From: Garcia nutans
Lineage: Eukaryota > Streptophyta > Magnoliopsida > Malpighiales > Euphorbiaceae
Assembly (NCBI GenBank): GCA_947685225.1
Contig: CANTUV010000024.1
Location: 29,468,001 to 29,532,000, forward strand
Direction: 5' to 3'
DNA length: 64,000 bases
Both the position numbers and the translations under genes were made by a program. Below the pieces are notes generated by a model, which saw only the letters and a list, made by a program, of their open reading frames with translations, had not been told where the DNA came from and searched no databases. The first letter of the stretch is position 1; each line of letters begins with the position of its first letter. Shown here in pieces: positions 35,880 through 46,367 of this stretch.

Positions 35880-36980
35880 ATGGATAGGGAGGCCTCTACT
35901 AGTACTACTAAGAAGAAGGGAAAGGACCCAATGGGAACTATGGATGTATAAGAATTTGATGATAAGGAGGATTATTTGAGAACCTGACAGGCACAATCTA
36001 AAGTTAAAACCAAGCCGCCTTAGTTTGATTTAGAGAGGCCTTACATGATTGGATGGAAATTTTAGAAAAGAAGATCCAAAATTGCAGTGTAAGTTAGATA
36101 AGGCTATGGAACTGCACTCGCTCTTTTATCTTGACAAGGACCTCTCATCCAAAACTCAAAATGTTTAATCTTACTTTTAGTAAGAAAAAAATGTTTAATC
36201 TTACTAAGTTCAATGTTGTCAGTGATTTGCACATGAACATTCAGTGTTATGTCATGGCTATGAAGATAAGTAGGGCCACAAAGGACCAGTCCTTGAGGTT
36301 TTTTAAGTTTTCTTTAGATAGTAATGCTGCATCATGGTATAACTCACTCAAGGAACATGAGTGAGCTTGTTAGGACTCTCTGTATGATTCATTTATCAAA
36401 TAGTATAGGTACAATACATAATTAAAGACTTCATTATTGAAGCCTAAAGATTTGAGGCAAAAACAAAATGAGGGGTTTGCATATTACCTTAAAAGATGGA
36501 GAAATAAGGCAACGACCATTAAAAATAGGTCGATAGAAAGATATCATATTAAGATGCTGATAAAGGGTTGCTCCACCAACTTAAGAAAGACGCTAAGTAC
36601 TATGTTGATTCGTAACTTCACTAATTTGTATGAATCTAGACAACAAATTAAAGAAATGAAAAGATAAGAAGGTAGAAACTATGTAAGGAGAGACAATAGA
36701 ACTAGCTTCCAATTTGGCTAGGGGAATGCTAAAAAATTTGCTGAAGTTCACTATGTGAATTCCCTTCAAAACTAATAAGCCAATGAGCTTTCCAAACCAC
36801 ACTCTAAGGTGTTTGAGAAGTTCAAGAGTTGGAGATTATTGCAACTATTAGTGTCAAAGCCTTTGCTAGACTCATTGCCTACCACTATAACACCAAGGCT
36901 TATTATTATTTTCATCAGATGCATGGGCATGATTGTGAGGCCTCGCTTGAGCATTGTGTTCGACCCGCCAAATGATGGGA
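35880..36980 (+). pseudogene. Tat-like gag remnant on the plus strand
   Basis: Begins near an ATG at 35881 (MDREASTSTTKKKGKDP). It continues with frames 36131-36364 (HMNIQCYVMAMK, LRFFKFSLDSNAASWYNSL) and 36437-36667 (EGFAYYLKRWRNKATTIKNR, MLIKG..LRKTLS), the same gag core as in Tat-1 and Tat-2, then a zinc-knuckle-like end AYYYFHQMHGHDCEASLEHC near 36900-36965. Multiple stops. It is a third Tat-type copy, opposite in strand to Tat-1 and Tat-2. Confidence 0.82.
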
Positions 36981-38940
36981 GCTGAAATTCTCATTTTGGG
37001 CTAAGTCCCACACAAAAGTGTTGATGTCTCTCTATCATTCGTAGAGTGTGCTCAGTTTCAGTAAAATGCTTTTTTAAAGTCACCACTTTTTCTTTTCTTT
37101 TTTGATAAAGAGGAAAAATTTTAAGAAAAATCCAAAATTCACTCTAATCATATCCAAGGATAAAAATCACAAGCTTCGAACCAAAGGATGGATTCGGGAG
37201 CTAGATTTTGGCTTAAATTAAGTAAACATGGTTTGGCCCATAATTAAATAAAAAATTATAAAATTTATTTCATAGAATGATAGTTATAAGAAAGATATGA
37301 CAAATAAAAGATGTATGAATAATATTTAATAAGTAGCACACATTTATCCATAACTAGAAAAGCAATACTAATAGTAAAGCACAAAATTAAATTCAATTTA
37401 CAACTCAAAATTCCAAAAAAAATAAGGGATACTAACTCTAGTCTTATAGATTCTAGGTTGAGCACACATTCTCCAAAAGAAATTAAGTAAACAACAAAGC
37501 ACAAACAAAATATAATTTTAAACAAGGAGATGAAAGAAACAAGAAAAGAAAGGTGTACACCTTTAATTTTGGCCCTAGATAAATCTAGTCCTAATTAAAA
37601 AGTCTGAATTAAATTTGGTCCAATTAGAAAAGCCTGAATCGAGGTTGGACTAGTCAAAAAGCCAAATGGGCCCACAACCTCATGGTGATTGGCCATTTTT
37701 CATGGCCAGTTCACCATGAGCAAATAGCATGGCCAGTTCACTATGAGCCAGTTTTTTAAATGTCCTAATTCTACTTAAACTCATATGGATTCGGATAAGC
37801 AGGAGTTCTTCTAAGACAATCTAGATTGTTTAACTAAGATCTAGCCAGATTGTTGTCCTAATTTTTCCTAAAAAAGTAATTAATAAACAAAAATTAAGGG
37901 AAAACAAGAATTAGCAAAGAAAGAAGGTAGTAGTTAGACACTAAACAAAAAAAAAAATAAATCAGATAGACAAAGAGCAAAAAAGAAAGACAGTAGCCAA
38001 AAATGCAAATATAGTGAGCAATCTGAGGATTGACTGGTTCAATCAAAGCTTAACTGATCTAAAACCATCTTAGAATAATCAGGCAAACTCCCATATCAAT
38101 TTCTACAAGGGGATTGTGCTGTTCAAAAAGGCTCGCTCAGTGTTATTATTTAGTGGAATCGACAAATGTAGGTATGATTTTCAGTGCCTAAATTTATTTA
38201 ATTTAGCAAATTATCATCTTATTTATTTTATAACATTGCATATCCATTTTAATTTGTTTTGATCTTGTTTGATTAAATATAGAAACTTTAATTTATGATT
38301 TAAAATCCTAATTTATAAATTGTGATTATGGCAGATTGTTCAAATGTTAAACAATAATATTTTGTTACTAATATGATTAATAACATATATTTTGGAGGTA
38401 ATAACTCATTCAATGAGTATGGTAAATCATTTATCTTTTAGGGGCATTGCCCCCTTGACCCCCTCCCGCTAACCGTCTAGCGGGACCATCTTATGCGTTG
38501 CGCCTTATATTTTGTTAATGGGTTAATATTAAGATATATTTATGAATTACAATTTTTGTGATTAATTGTAATTTCTTTTAGATTATGTTCTAATTTTATA
38601 ATTCTTAGTATGATGATTATTTATATGTTTGTGGATTGCAATTTTTATCATTTGAGTTTTAAAATTGTAAAAGACATCTTTCCACTTGTAGGTACTTTGT
38701 TTATTTAAGTTGTTTATTTTAATTTATTTTTGGAATAATTATAAGGGACACATTTTTTACTCTTTTGGGGGTGTTCTATTTTATATTATGGGCATTTTGA
38801 CATTATAAGGGTAATTTTCATCCTTGTATGAATGCTCATTTTATTTGTTTGTTTGATTTATGGTATGATATTATTTTCTTTAAATTGTTTGAATCATGGA
38901 TAATCTTATATTAATTTAAGAATATAATAATATTTAGACC
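36981..38940. other. Degenerate retroelement DNA without genes
   Basis: AT-rich, no frame with recognisable domains. An unusual GC-rich patch at about 38440-38510 includes GGGGCATTGCCCCC and an inverted repeat CCCGCTA/TAGCGGG; see findings. Probably the remains of the plus-strand Tat-like element. Confidence 0.4.
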
Positions 38941-39211
38941 CAAAAAGGAGCTCAGTTCTAATGAACCGGACGTTATGGGGGTATTGGGCCATTTCTCACC
39001 TTCTCCCACATGTACCTAACTTTTTGGACCTAGTAGGGGTTGAAGATTCCTTAGAAATCGAGTCATCTATCCCTTCTATTTTCTTTTCGGCCCATCCGAA
39101 TGGCGATTACTACTCTCTGAGCTTAGGTCCGTGTTCTCTAAGGCCTAGACACTAATGTTAGAGTCACAATAACCATTTCACCAAGATTTGGGGCGAAAAT
39201 CTCCATTCACA
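38941..39211 (+). repeat. Tat-type LTR fragment in plus orientation
   Basis: This is the reverse complement of the start of the Tat LTRs at 40226, 16016 and 33581: GGGGGTATTGGGCCATTTCTCACC, the ATTCCTTAGAAATCGAGTCATC-like block (broken here), TGTTCTCTAAGGCC, and an end near CATTCACA (39211). Only about 270 bp are recognisable. Confidence 0.75.
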
Positions 39212-39429
39212 GAAGATTTTATGGTTTAGTGGACTTGGTACTTGGACTGAAATTTTAAGTACGCCTGCACATCCCGCTTGGATGGGAACCAAAGCCCATG
39301 TAATCCTAACCATTTTGCAATTGTTGGTTTTGACTTAAAATTTTGGTTTCGTAGTCTAACTTAGGCTAACCTAATGTTTAAATCCAAATTTTAATTTAAT
39401 TCCATAAATAAGTTTAAAGTTCGCAATTT

Positions 39430-39775
39430 AGGTTTAACGCCATAAATCTATGTCTAATGTTAAGTTTTAGGTTTAACTCTATAAACCTAAGTCTAAGATT
39501 GAATTTTAGGTTTAACCTTATGAACCTAAGCCTATAATTGAATTCTAGGTCTAACTCCATAAACCTAAAGTCTATGATTGAATTTTAGGTTTAACTCCAT
39601 AAACCCAAGGTTTATGTGTTCAAATTCTAGGTTTAACTCTATAAACCTAAGTCTGCGATTGAATTTTAGGCTTAACTCCGTAAATCTAAAGTCTGTGTGT
39701 TCAAATTTTAGGTTTAACTCTATAAATCTAAGTCTATAATTAAAGTTTAGGTTTAACTCCATAAACCTAAAGTCT
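39430..39775. repeat. ~40-bp minisatellite (about 9 copies)
   Basis: Units of the form GGTTTAACTC-CATAAACCTAA-GTCTATGATTGAATTTTA, alternating with a GTGTTCAAATTTTA variant, from about 39430 to 39775. The minus frame 39565-39831 only translates the repeat (ELNLKF..). Confidence 0.9.
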
Positions 39776-40225
39776 ATTAAAAAAAAATTTACTTTACATT
39801 TAATTTTTAGCGGGTCAAGTCTTAAGTCCAAATTTTAGTCCTTTTAGGTCTTGAGCCTAAATTATTAGTCCAATTTCAAAGCCCAAAGGTTGGCCATTAA
39901 AGTTTATAAGTTCCATTCATCCATCAAATATTCAAAAGTTAAAGAGGAAGGAATAAAATTAGGGTTTTTACCTTTCTTGGCACTTTTGGTGGTAGAGGCC
40001 TGAGCTTGTGGTTTGATTGAAGTTCCATGATTGTAAGGTTTCTTGATTGCTAATGAAGTAACTGACTCAAAGTTTTTTAAGAAAAACAAACCCTTGACTA
40101 TGGGCTAAGCACTCAAGTTTACTAAAGAAACAACTTTAGGTAGTTCGGTCTAAGGAAGTTTGAACCTTTAAATTTTAAAGAAGACAAGAGGGAGAAAAGA
40201 TGAAAACAACTAGTAATTAGTTTTG
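39776..40225. other. Flank of Tat-1, no gene recognised
   Basis: Short minus-strand frames (39904-40089) contain ASTTKSAKKGKNP, faintly like the Lys-rich N-terminus of Tat gag, but this is too weak to call. TTTTG at 40221-40225 would be the left TSD of Tat-1; its partner is outside the window. Confidence 0.35.
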
Positions 40226-41460
40226 TGTGAGCAGGGATTTTTGTCCCCACTCCCGGTGGAATGGTTCTTGTGACTTCGACACTGTTTAGGCTCGGGGCCT
40301 TAGAGAACACAGACCTAAGTCCGGAGAAAATGGAGTTGCCACCCGGACGGGCCGGGAAAAAGAAAGGGGTGGATGACTCGATTCCTAAGGAATCCCCAAC
40401 CCCCTAATGGGTTCAAAAAGTTGGGTACATGTGGGGAAGGTGAGAAATGCCCCAGCACCTCCACAAAGCCCGGTTCATTAGAACCGGCCTCCTTTACAGG
40501 TCTTATATTATAAAATTCTTAAATATAACAACATTATCCATATTACACACAATAATTAAAAGAAAGCATCATTATATTAAAATCAAAGCAATGTCCAAAC
40601 AAAGCAAATCAAATAAATGGACACCCATCCGAAGATGGAAACATGTCCTTACATCACATGCCTAAATAGGACACCCACCGAAAGGTAGAAACATGCCCTT
40701 TACATAAGTTTTAAGATAGAAAAGCAAATTAAATTACATGATATTTAACTAATGAGGTACCCACCAAGTGAAAACATACCTCTTACAACATTTGGAAGTC
40801 TAAATAAATTGATAAAAGTAAATAACCATTCATAATAAATAAATCAATCATCAAAGGTATCAAATATTAATAAAAAATAAACATCCATCCATGATTTTCG
40901 GCCTCCATTAATTTCATTGCCTTTGGTCCTTATTTATAGTGGTTTGATATGGTTTATTCCTAATTAATCATGATAAGTAATATAATAAAAAAATGAAACC
41001 AAAACCTAATTGAATTAGGTTTTAAAAAAATTACGTCGAAAAAATTGCTGCAGGAAAAAATGCGCTGGCGAAAAAAAATCTACCGTAGATTTTGCGGCAG
41101 TGGGCGGGCTGCGGGCTGTGGGCGTCGCCAGTAGGAAATTCCTGCGGGCGACCATTTCACCTACAGAATTTTACTACGGGTGAAATGGCATGAGCCATTT
41201 CGCGCACAGCAAAATCGTGCGAGCGAAATGGCAAAGAGGGAGAAATGCCAACGGGCCCGCGCGACGATTTTTTAGTCGCCGATTTTTATTTTTATTTTTT
41301 GACTTTTTTTTTGTTTATTTTTATTTTTTATTAATAAAAATTAGATACTAAAGCAAAAATTATTTAACAAAAATTATTTTGGACCAATTAGACAACAAAA
41401 ATCATTTAGGACTAAATAAAACATATTGGACCGGATTGGGTCAAAAATTAAGGGTCTACA
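40226..41460 (-). repeat. 3' LTR of Tat-1
   Basis: 1,235 bp, TGTGAGCAGGG to AAGGGTCTACA on the plus strand. It shares both ends and several blocks with the Tat-2 LTRs but is about 900 bp shorter, so it belongs to a related subfamily. A GC-rich island lies at about 41040-41280 (GGGCGGGCTGCGGGC, GAAATGGC repeats). Confidence 0.9.
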
Positions 41461-41476
41461 GTTTGCCCCCTGCTTG
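41461..41476 (-). other. Polypurine tract of Tat-1
   Basis: The minus strand reads AAGCAGGGGGCAAAC directly before the 3' LTR, matching the tract of Tat-2. Confidence 0.85.
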
Positions 41477-41539
41477 AATGATCTGAAACTTCAGTGAAAG
41501 AGAGTGAAAAACAATAAGACTTAATTTTTGAGATGGTTG

Positions 41540-42290
41540 AGGTTTTGGGTTCTGGACCCGGTTTGAGTTATGGAATCAAGGATAAATTCTAGGTTCTAGA
41601 CCTAAGGAAAATTTGGGTTCTGGACCCAGTTCGAGTTCTGGACTCAAGGATAATTCTAGGTTCTCGACCTAAGGAAAATTTGGGTTCTTAACTCGGTTCG
41701 AGTTTTGGACTCAAGGATAATTCTAGGTTCTGGACCCAAGGAAAATTTGGGTTCTGGACACGGTTCGAGTTATGGACTCAAGGATGATTCTAGGTTCTAG
41801 ACCTAAGGAAAATTTGGGTTATGGACCCGATTTGAGTTCTGGACTCAAGGATAATTCTAGGTTCTCAACCTAAGGAAAATTTGGGTTTTGGACCTGGTTT
41901 GAGTTCTGGACTCAAGGATAATTCTAGGTTCTGGACCTAAGGAAAATTTGGGTTCTGGACCCGATTCAAGTTCTGGACTCAAGGATGATTATATTTCTGG
42001 ACCCAGTTCGAGTTCTGGACTCAAGGATAATTCTAGGTTCTGGACCTAAGGAAAATTTGGGTTCTGGACCCGGTTCGAGTTCTAAACTCAAGGATAATTC
42101 TAGGTTCTTGACCTAAGGAAAATTTGGATTCTGGATGCGGTTCGAGTTCTGGACTCAAGGATAATTCTAGGTTCTAGACCTAAGGAAAATTTCGGTTCTG
42201 GACCCGATTCGAATTGATTTTGATCTAATTTGGGTACTTGGACCCGAGATTAATTTGATTTGGGTACTTGGACCCGAGAATGAATTTGAC
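41540..42290. repeat. ~67-bp tandem array in the Tat-1 3' region
   Basis: About ten units of TTCTGGACCCGGTTCGAG-TTCTGGACTCAAGGATAATT-CTAGGTTCTGGACCTAAGGA-AAATTTGGG. It ends with TTGGGTACTTGGACCCGAGA phrases also present in the Tat-2 array. Fast-changing 3' arrays are known in Tat elements. Confidence 0.92.
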
Positions 42291-42549
42291 TAACCTTTTA
42301 GTTGAGATGTCTGACTGCTCCGACTGTTCTATGCATGGTGGTTCTTAACCCTCAGAATGGATCTTCATCCTTTGGAGGTCGGGTCTTTACCCTTGCTTCA
42401 ACTCTCTTAGCTGAACTAATCTTTTGTCTTTTGCATCTTCATTCTTTTGAGAGTTCTAATGTTCCATTCTTTTGTTCTTCTTTTTTGGCCCCCCAAGGAT
42501 TTTTTCTTTCATGCCAGCTTTGATTGATGCTTTTCTTATCTAGTTCTTT

Positions 42550-43110
42550 GCATAAGCACGCATTTCTTCTTTTGCAAAATGACTGGGGCTTCCACAAGCA
42601 AATAGGCTTTCCATGCCCCCTTGATTTGATATCTTCTTTTTGATTCTTTACTTCGCAGGGTATTGATTTGAATTACCTGGTACATTTTCAATTTCATAAT
42701 AGTTTATGCTATATGTATGCATGATAATGTATGCTCTAACCTTTTTCCTTCTTGGCTCACAGCGGATGCTTGAAGGACAAAATAAGAAACTTCAAGAAGA
42801 GTTGGCTGCAAATCGTCAGCAGGCTTCTCATTTTGAAAGTTTATATCATCAATCCGAACAAAATTTTTGTAACTTCTGATTTTGGGGGATGAGGGATCTC
42901 GGCGATTCTTCATCAAGAGGCCCCCAGACTGATGAACATGAGATCCTTTCGTCTGCTTTTGATGAACACCATGACAAATCGGAACTCCAAGGCAATAGGG
43001 ATTTTAGTGCTTATGCTTCGGGTGATCCCGGGACGAGTAATTTTCCCTCTCCTCCAACAGGCGATGATTTTTTCAAGTCTTTATTTGGTGACCTACCACC
43101 ACCCTCTTAG
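42550..43110 (+). CDS. Small antisense gene of Tat-1 (coiled-coil type), probably spliced
   Basis: Lies on the strand opposite to gag-pol. A first exon may start at ATG 42578 (MTGASTSK, now stopped). A splice acceptor CTTGGCTCACAG ends at about 42760 and is followed by RMLEGQNKKLQEELAANRQQASHFESLYHQSEQNF, a heptad-like coiled coil that ends in a stop. The frame 42889-43110 adds SSSRGPQTDEHEIL and FPSPPTGDDFFKSLFGDLPPPS. AATAATGAAAAA about 35 bp after the stop (near 43150) could direct polyadenylation. The homologous remnant in Tat-2 (26260-26530) shows that it belongs to the element. Antisense frames downstream of pol are known in Tat elements; the function is unknown. The exon structure is my inference. 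Confidence 0.5.
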
Positions 43111-43410
43111 TGATATGTAAATATTGTAGCAATTGTAAAACATTATACAATAATGAAAAATATACAATTTTCCTCTTTACTGTAACTCTCTTTTTTTTTC
43201 ATTATTTTTTCGTTACTACAAATTTTTTTTTATTACTGAAATTTTTTTTATAACAGTACACCATTATTTCATAATTAATATCCACCTTATTTGCTAAACC
43301 AAATCCAACGTGGTAAAGGAAATTGTCACCAATTCCTTTCCTTATGCCATATGGTCTTATCCTTCCCCACCACTTTTCCTTATCACCTTTGGAAAAGGTT
43401 TATTTTCTTC

Positions 43411-43420
43411 TATATAAATC
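43411..43420 (+). promoter_or_regulatory. TATA box of the antisense PMD gene
   Basis: TATATAAATC lies 99-108 bases upstream of the ATG at 43519, a normal distance for a plant promoter, and is preceded by CCAAATCCAACGTGG near 43298. It suggests transcription independent of the LTR. Confidence 0.5.
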
Positions 43421-43518
43421 ACCTTGCATGCCCCTTTTTTAATACAAAAACCAAAATTCTTTTCCCTTTCAATGTGAAGACCCTTTTAACAATTTTGGTT
43501 CCCCTTTATTCATCAACC

Positions 43519-44715
43519 ATGACCGAGCACCATTTAAAGAAAATAAAAATTCTATTTAAGAATATGGATGCCATCCATTAGAAGCAAATTTCATGGTCAA
43601 AACTTGATGTTTTAAAATGTTTTCAAAGTGTCCAATTGGACCACTCCTTCTTACATGCCGTGGCTTCCTTGTGGGATATGGATTCTAGGGTATTTAGAAT
43701 TAATGGCTTTGAAATGTGTCCCTTGATTGAAGAATTTGAGGCTGTCCTTGGATATCCAAATAATCAACAAATGACATTACCCACATTGATTTCCAAGACT
43801 CAACAGAAGATGCAGATGTTATTTCAAATTCCAAAACCAAAGTTCTTCAGTTGATGAGAGGTGAAAAAATTCTACTTGCTCCTTTGATTGACTTTTGCTT
43901 CTCTCATTTGGCTCCTACTAAGGCATGGGGATGCATGCTTTGTCTTTGCTTGCTCAGCCAATTCTTGCTTGTTTCTTCCAACTGCGATATTGATCCACGA
44001 GTATTGGATATTATGGACCAAATGGAAGGAGGCTTGTCGCCGGTACCTGTGATTTTAGCCGAGACCTTAGTTGGATTAGACCGATTTAAATATGGATTGT
44101 TAAAGAGATTGACTAGGAGTCCGTTGCTGCTCCAGGTAATTACCTAAACTGCCCTTTCGGGTTTTCAATTTAGGTTTTCTTTTTTCTTTTTATCGCTCTA
44201 GCTTTTGCCTAGTTCGCCCATGTGAGTTTTCAGAACTAGCGAGCTGTCCTAATTTTTGCCTAAGTTGCCTTTGCGGGTTTTCAACTTATTGGACTCTTTT
44301 TTTTAACTTAATTCTTTCTTCACATATTTGGCTTCAGGAGAGTCTTTGTTTGCTTGATACTCCATCCATGGATTTTGCCAGATACCTGCCACGTCATCAT
44401 TCTGCTAGGAAGCTACTCCATCCTGCTTCTTCATATGCTGACTGGGTCGACTGGATCCACTCACACTCTAAAGTCAATATCCATTGGTTGGTACCTTGGT
44501 GGAAGATTTCTCATATCACCATGCGGTCATACTTGATGTACGTTCCCCTTGCTGCTCTTCGTCAAGGTACATGCTATGATCCTCGCCTACTTGGGCGTCA
44601 GTATGGAGCTGAGCCTCGTGATTCTGAATTTGCTCCTGACCTAGACATGTCTTGTTTGGCTGAAGCCTACTTGGATCAGCTGAAGCAAAGTTGGCCTGCA
44701 CGTTACACTTATTGA
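43519..44715 (+). pseudogene. Antisense plant-mobile-domain-like gene of Tat-1
   Basis: The plus-strand gene starts at ATG 43519 (MTEHHLKKIKILFKNM). It continues ISWSKLDVLKCFQSVQLDHSFLHA after a stop at 43579, then VFRINGFEMCPLIEEFEAVLGYP. This last phrase is typical of plant mobile domain (aminotransferase-like, DUF1985-neighbour) proteins carried by Tat/Ogre elements. A 1-base frame break lies at 43851-43855; the second frame runs to 44135. An intron with GT at 44136 and AG at 44337 joins to exon 2 (SLCLLDTPSMDFARYLPRHH..WPARYTY, stop 44713-44715). The TATA box is at 43411. Two defects (one stop, one frameshift) make this copy inactive, but the conserved structure suggests a real gene in related elements. 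Its role is unknown. Confidence 0.72.
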
Positions 44716-45120
44716 CTGCCATAGATTTTACATTTGTCAATTCAGAAAGTGTATTGTTAGGATGAAAAGATAATTAAAGTAATAAAAGATGCTTCTTTTC
44801 CATTTATAATTTGTCATCACCTTTTGCTATTATGATTATTATTTCATCCATATCTGGTCAAATACTTATAACAGTGCACATAGAACAAATTTAATCATTA
44901 ATTCTGTTTTATTAAATTAGGGAACAACCAAACATAAAGCCAGCATACACAAGATCACTCCTGTTGCCAATTAGCCCTTTCGGGTTTTCTAATTGACGAT
45001 TTTCTCTCATTTAGTCCTAATTGTTGCCTACCTCGCCCTTTCGGGTTTTCGAAACTAGCGGACTACTCGAACTTTTGCCTAGGCTGCCCTTTTTGGGTTT
45101 GCAACCTAGCGAGCTCCTTT
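44136..45120 (+). repeat. Hairpin repeats with a CCCTTTCGGGTTTTC core
   Basis: Six units of about 50-60 bp, three within the intron of the antisense gene (from about 44147, 44204, 44262) and three between its stop and the end of pol (from about 44963, 45021, 45076). Each has GCCTA.., the core GCCCTTTCGGGTTTTC or a variant, and flanks that pair (AATTAG/CTAATT, CTAAA/TTTAG, CCTAGG/CCTAG), separated by pyrimidine tracts. Confidence 0.7.
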
Positions 45121-45143
45121 TTTCTTCTTCTTTTTTTTTTCTA

Positions 45144-46364
45144 TCATACATAAAACCTCTTCAACCTGTCAATGTTTACTGGCTCACTAAATTCGTTCCC
45201 ATCCATGTCTGATAACTTCACCGCACCTTTGCTCATGACTTGTTTCACTACATATGGCCCTTCCCAGCTAGGTCTGAACTTCCCTCTTGGATCAGATATA
45301 TTAGGCTTACATTGCTTCAACACTAAATCCCCAACTCTGAATTTTCTGACCTTGACCCTTCTATTGTAGGCCCAAGCTATCTTCTTTTGATACAGTTGGT
45401 GATGATACAATGCCTTTAATCTTCTCTCTTCTAATAGAGCTAATTGTGTGTATCTGCTTGCTACCCATTCCGTTTCAAGCAGTTCAGCTTCCAAGACTAC
45501 TCTTAGTGAGTTGATCTTAATTTCAATTGGCAATACCGCTTCCATCCCATAAACCAAAGAGAACGGTATCATCCTAGTAGGTGTTCGCACACTTGTCCTA
45601 TATCCCCATAAAGTAAAGGGAATCATTTCCGACCAGTCCCTGTAAGTCTTGGTCATCTTGGACAAAATTTGCTTAATTGTCTTGTTTGTTGCTTCCACGG
45701 CACCATTAGCCGTTGGTCTATAAGGAGAGGACCGATGATGATGGATTTGGTACTTTGAGAATAAATCCTTAACTGCTCCTTGAAACTATATCCCATTGTC
45801 TGATATCACACTGTGCGGGACCCCATATCTGCAGATGAGGTTCTTTTCGATAAACCTAGCCATTTGACTTGCACCCAGCTTGTTGAAGGATTCGGCTTTG
45901 ACCCATTTTGAAAAATAATCAACTGCTACTACAATGAAACGGTGACCGTTTGAGGCTATCGGATGTATCTCTCCTATAATGTCGATACCCCAGGTGGCAA
46001 ATGGCCAGGGTGAAGATATTGAATGCAGTTCTTCAGGAGGCATATGATTCAAGTTACCATACATCTGACATTGTTGGCACTTCTTGACAAACTCAAAATA
46101 GTCTCTCTCCATGGTCAACCAATAGTAACCTTATCGAATAATCTTCTTAACTAGGGCCAAACCACTCATGTGCGGACCGCAACTTCCCGCATGTATTTCT
46201 GACATGATGCGCTCCACTTCAGGCTTTCTTAAACTTCTCAAATGCACTCCATCAAGCCATCTTCGATATAACTCTCCATGGAAGGTGATGTATTGCAATG
46301 ACCACCGCCTTATGGCTCTTCTCTCTTTCTTTGTTGCCCTCGGTGGGTATTCTCTTTCCTCCAA
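45144..46364 (-). pseudogene. Tat-1 integrase
   Basis: One frame with in-frame stops at 46131-46133 and 45786-45788. N-terminal zinc-binding part (IMSEIHAGSCGPHMSG, then KKCQQCQMYG), catalytic core with first Asp in WGIDIIGEI (about 45995), second Asp in VISDNG (about 45797), and Glu in VEATNKTI (about 45690). The C-terminal part has WEGPYVVKQV and ends RLKRFYV. No chromodomain, as expected for Tat. It would insert element DNA into the genome; stops make it inactive. Confidence 0.9.
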
Positions 46365-46367
46365 AAA

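Noticed and set aside
38941..39211. Complete plus-strand Tat LTR ending at 39211
   Set aside because: Only about 270 bp match; no LTR start (TGTAGACCC) or polypurine tract was found to the left, so it is called a fragment only.
39565..39831. Leucine-rich-repeat-like protein (ELNLKF repeats)
   Set aside because: Pure translation of a 40-bp minisatellite whose unit number changes frame elsewhere; no start context or flanking exons.
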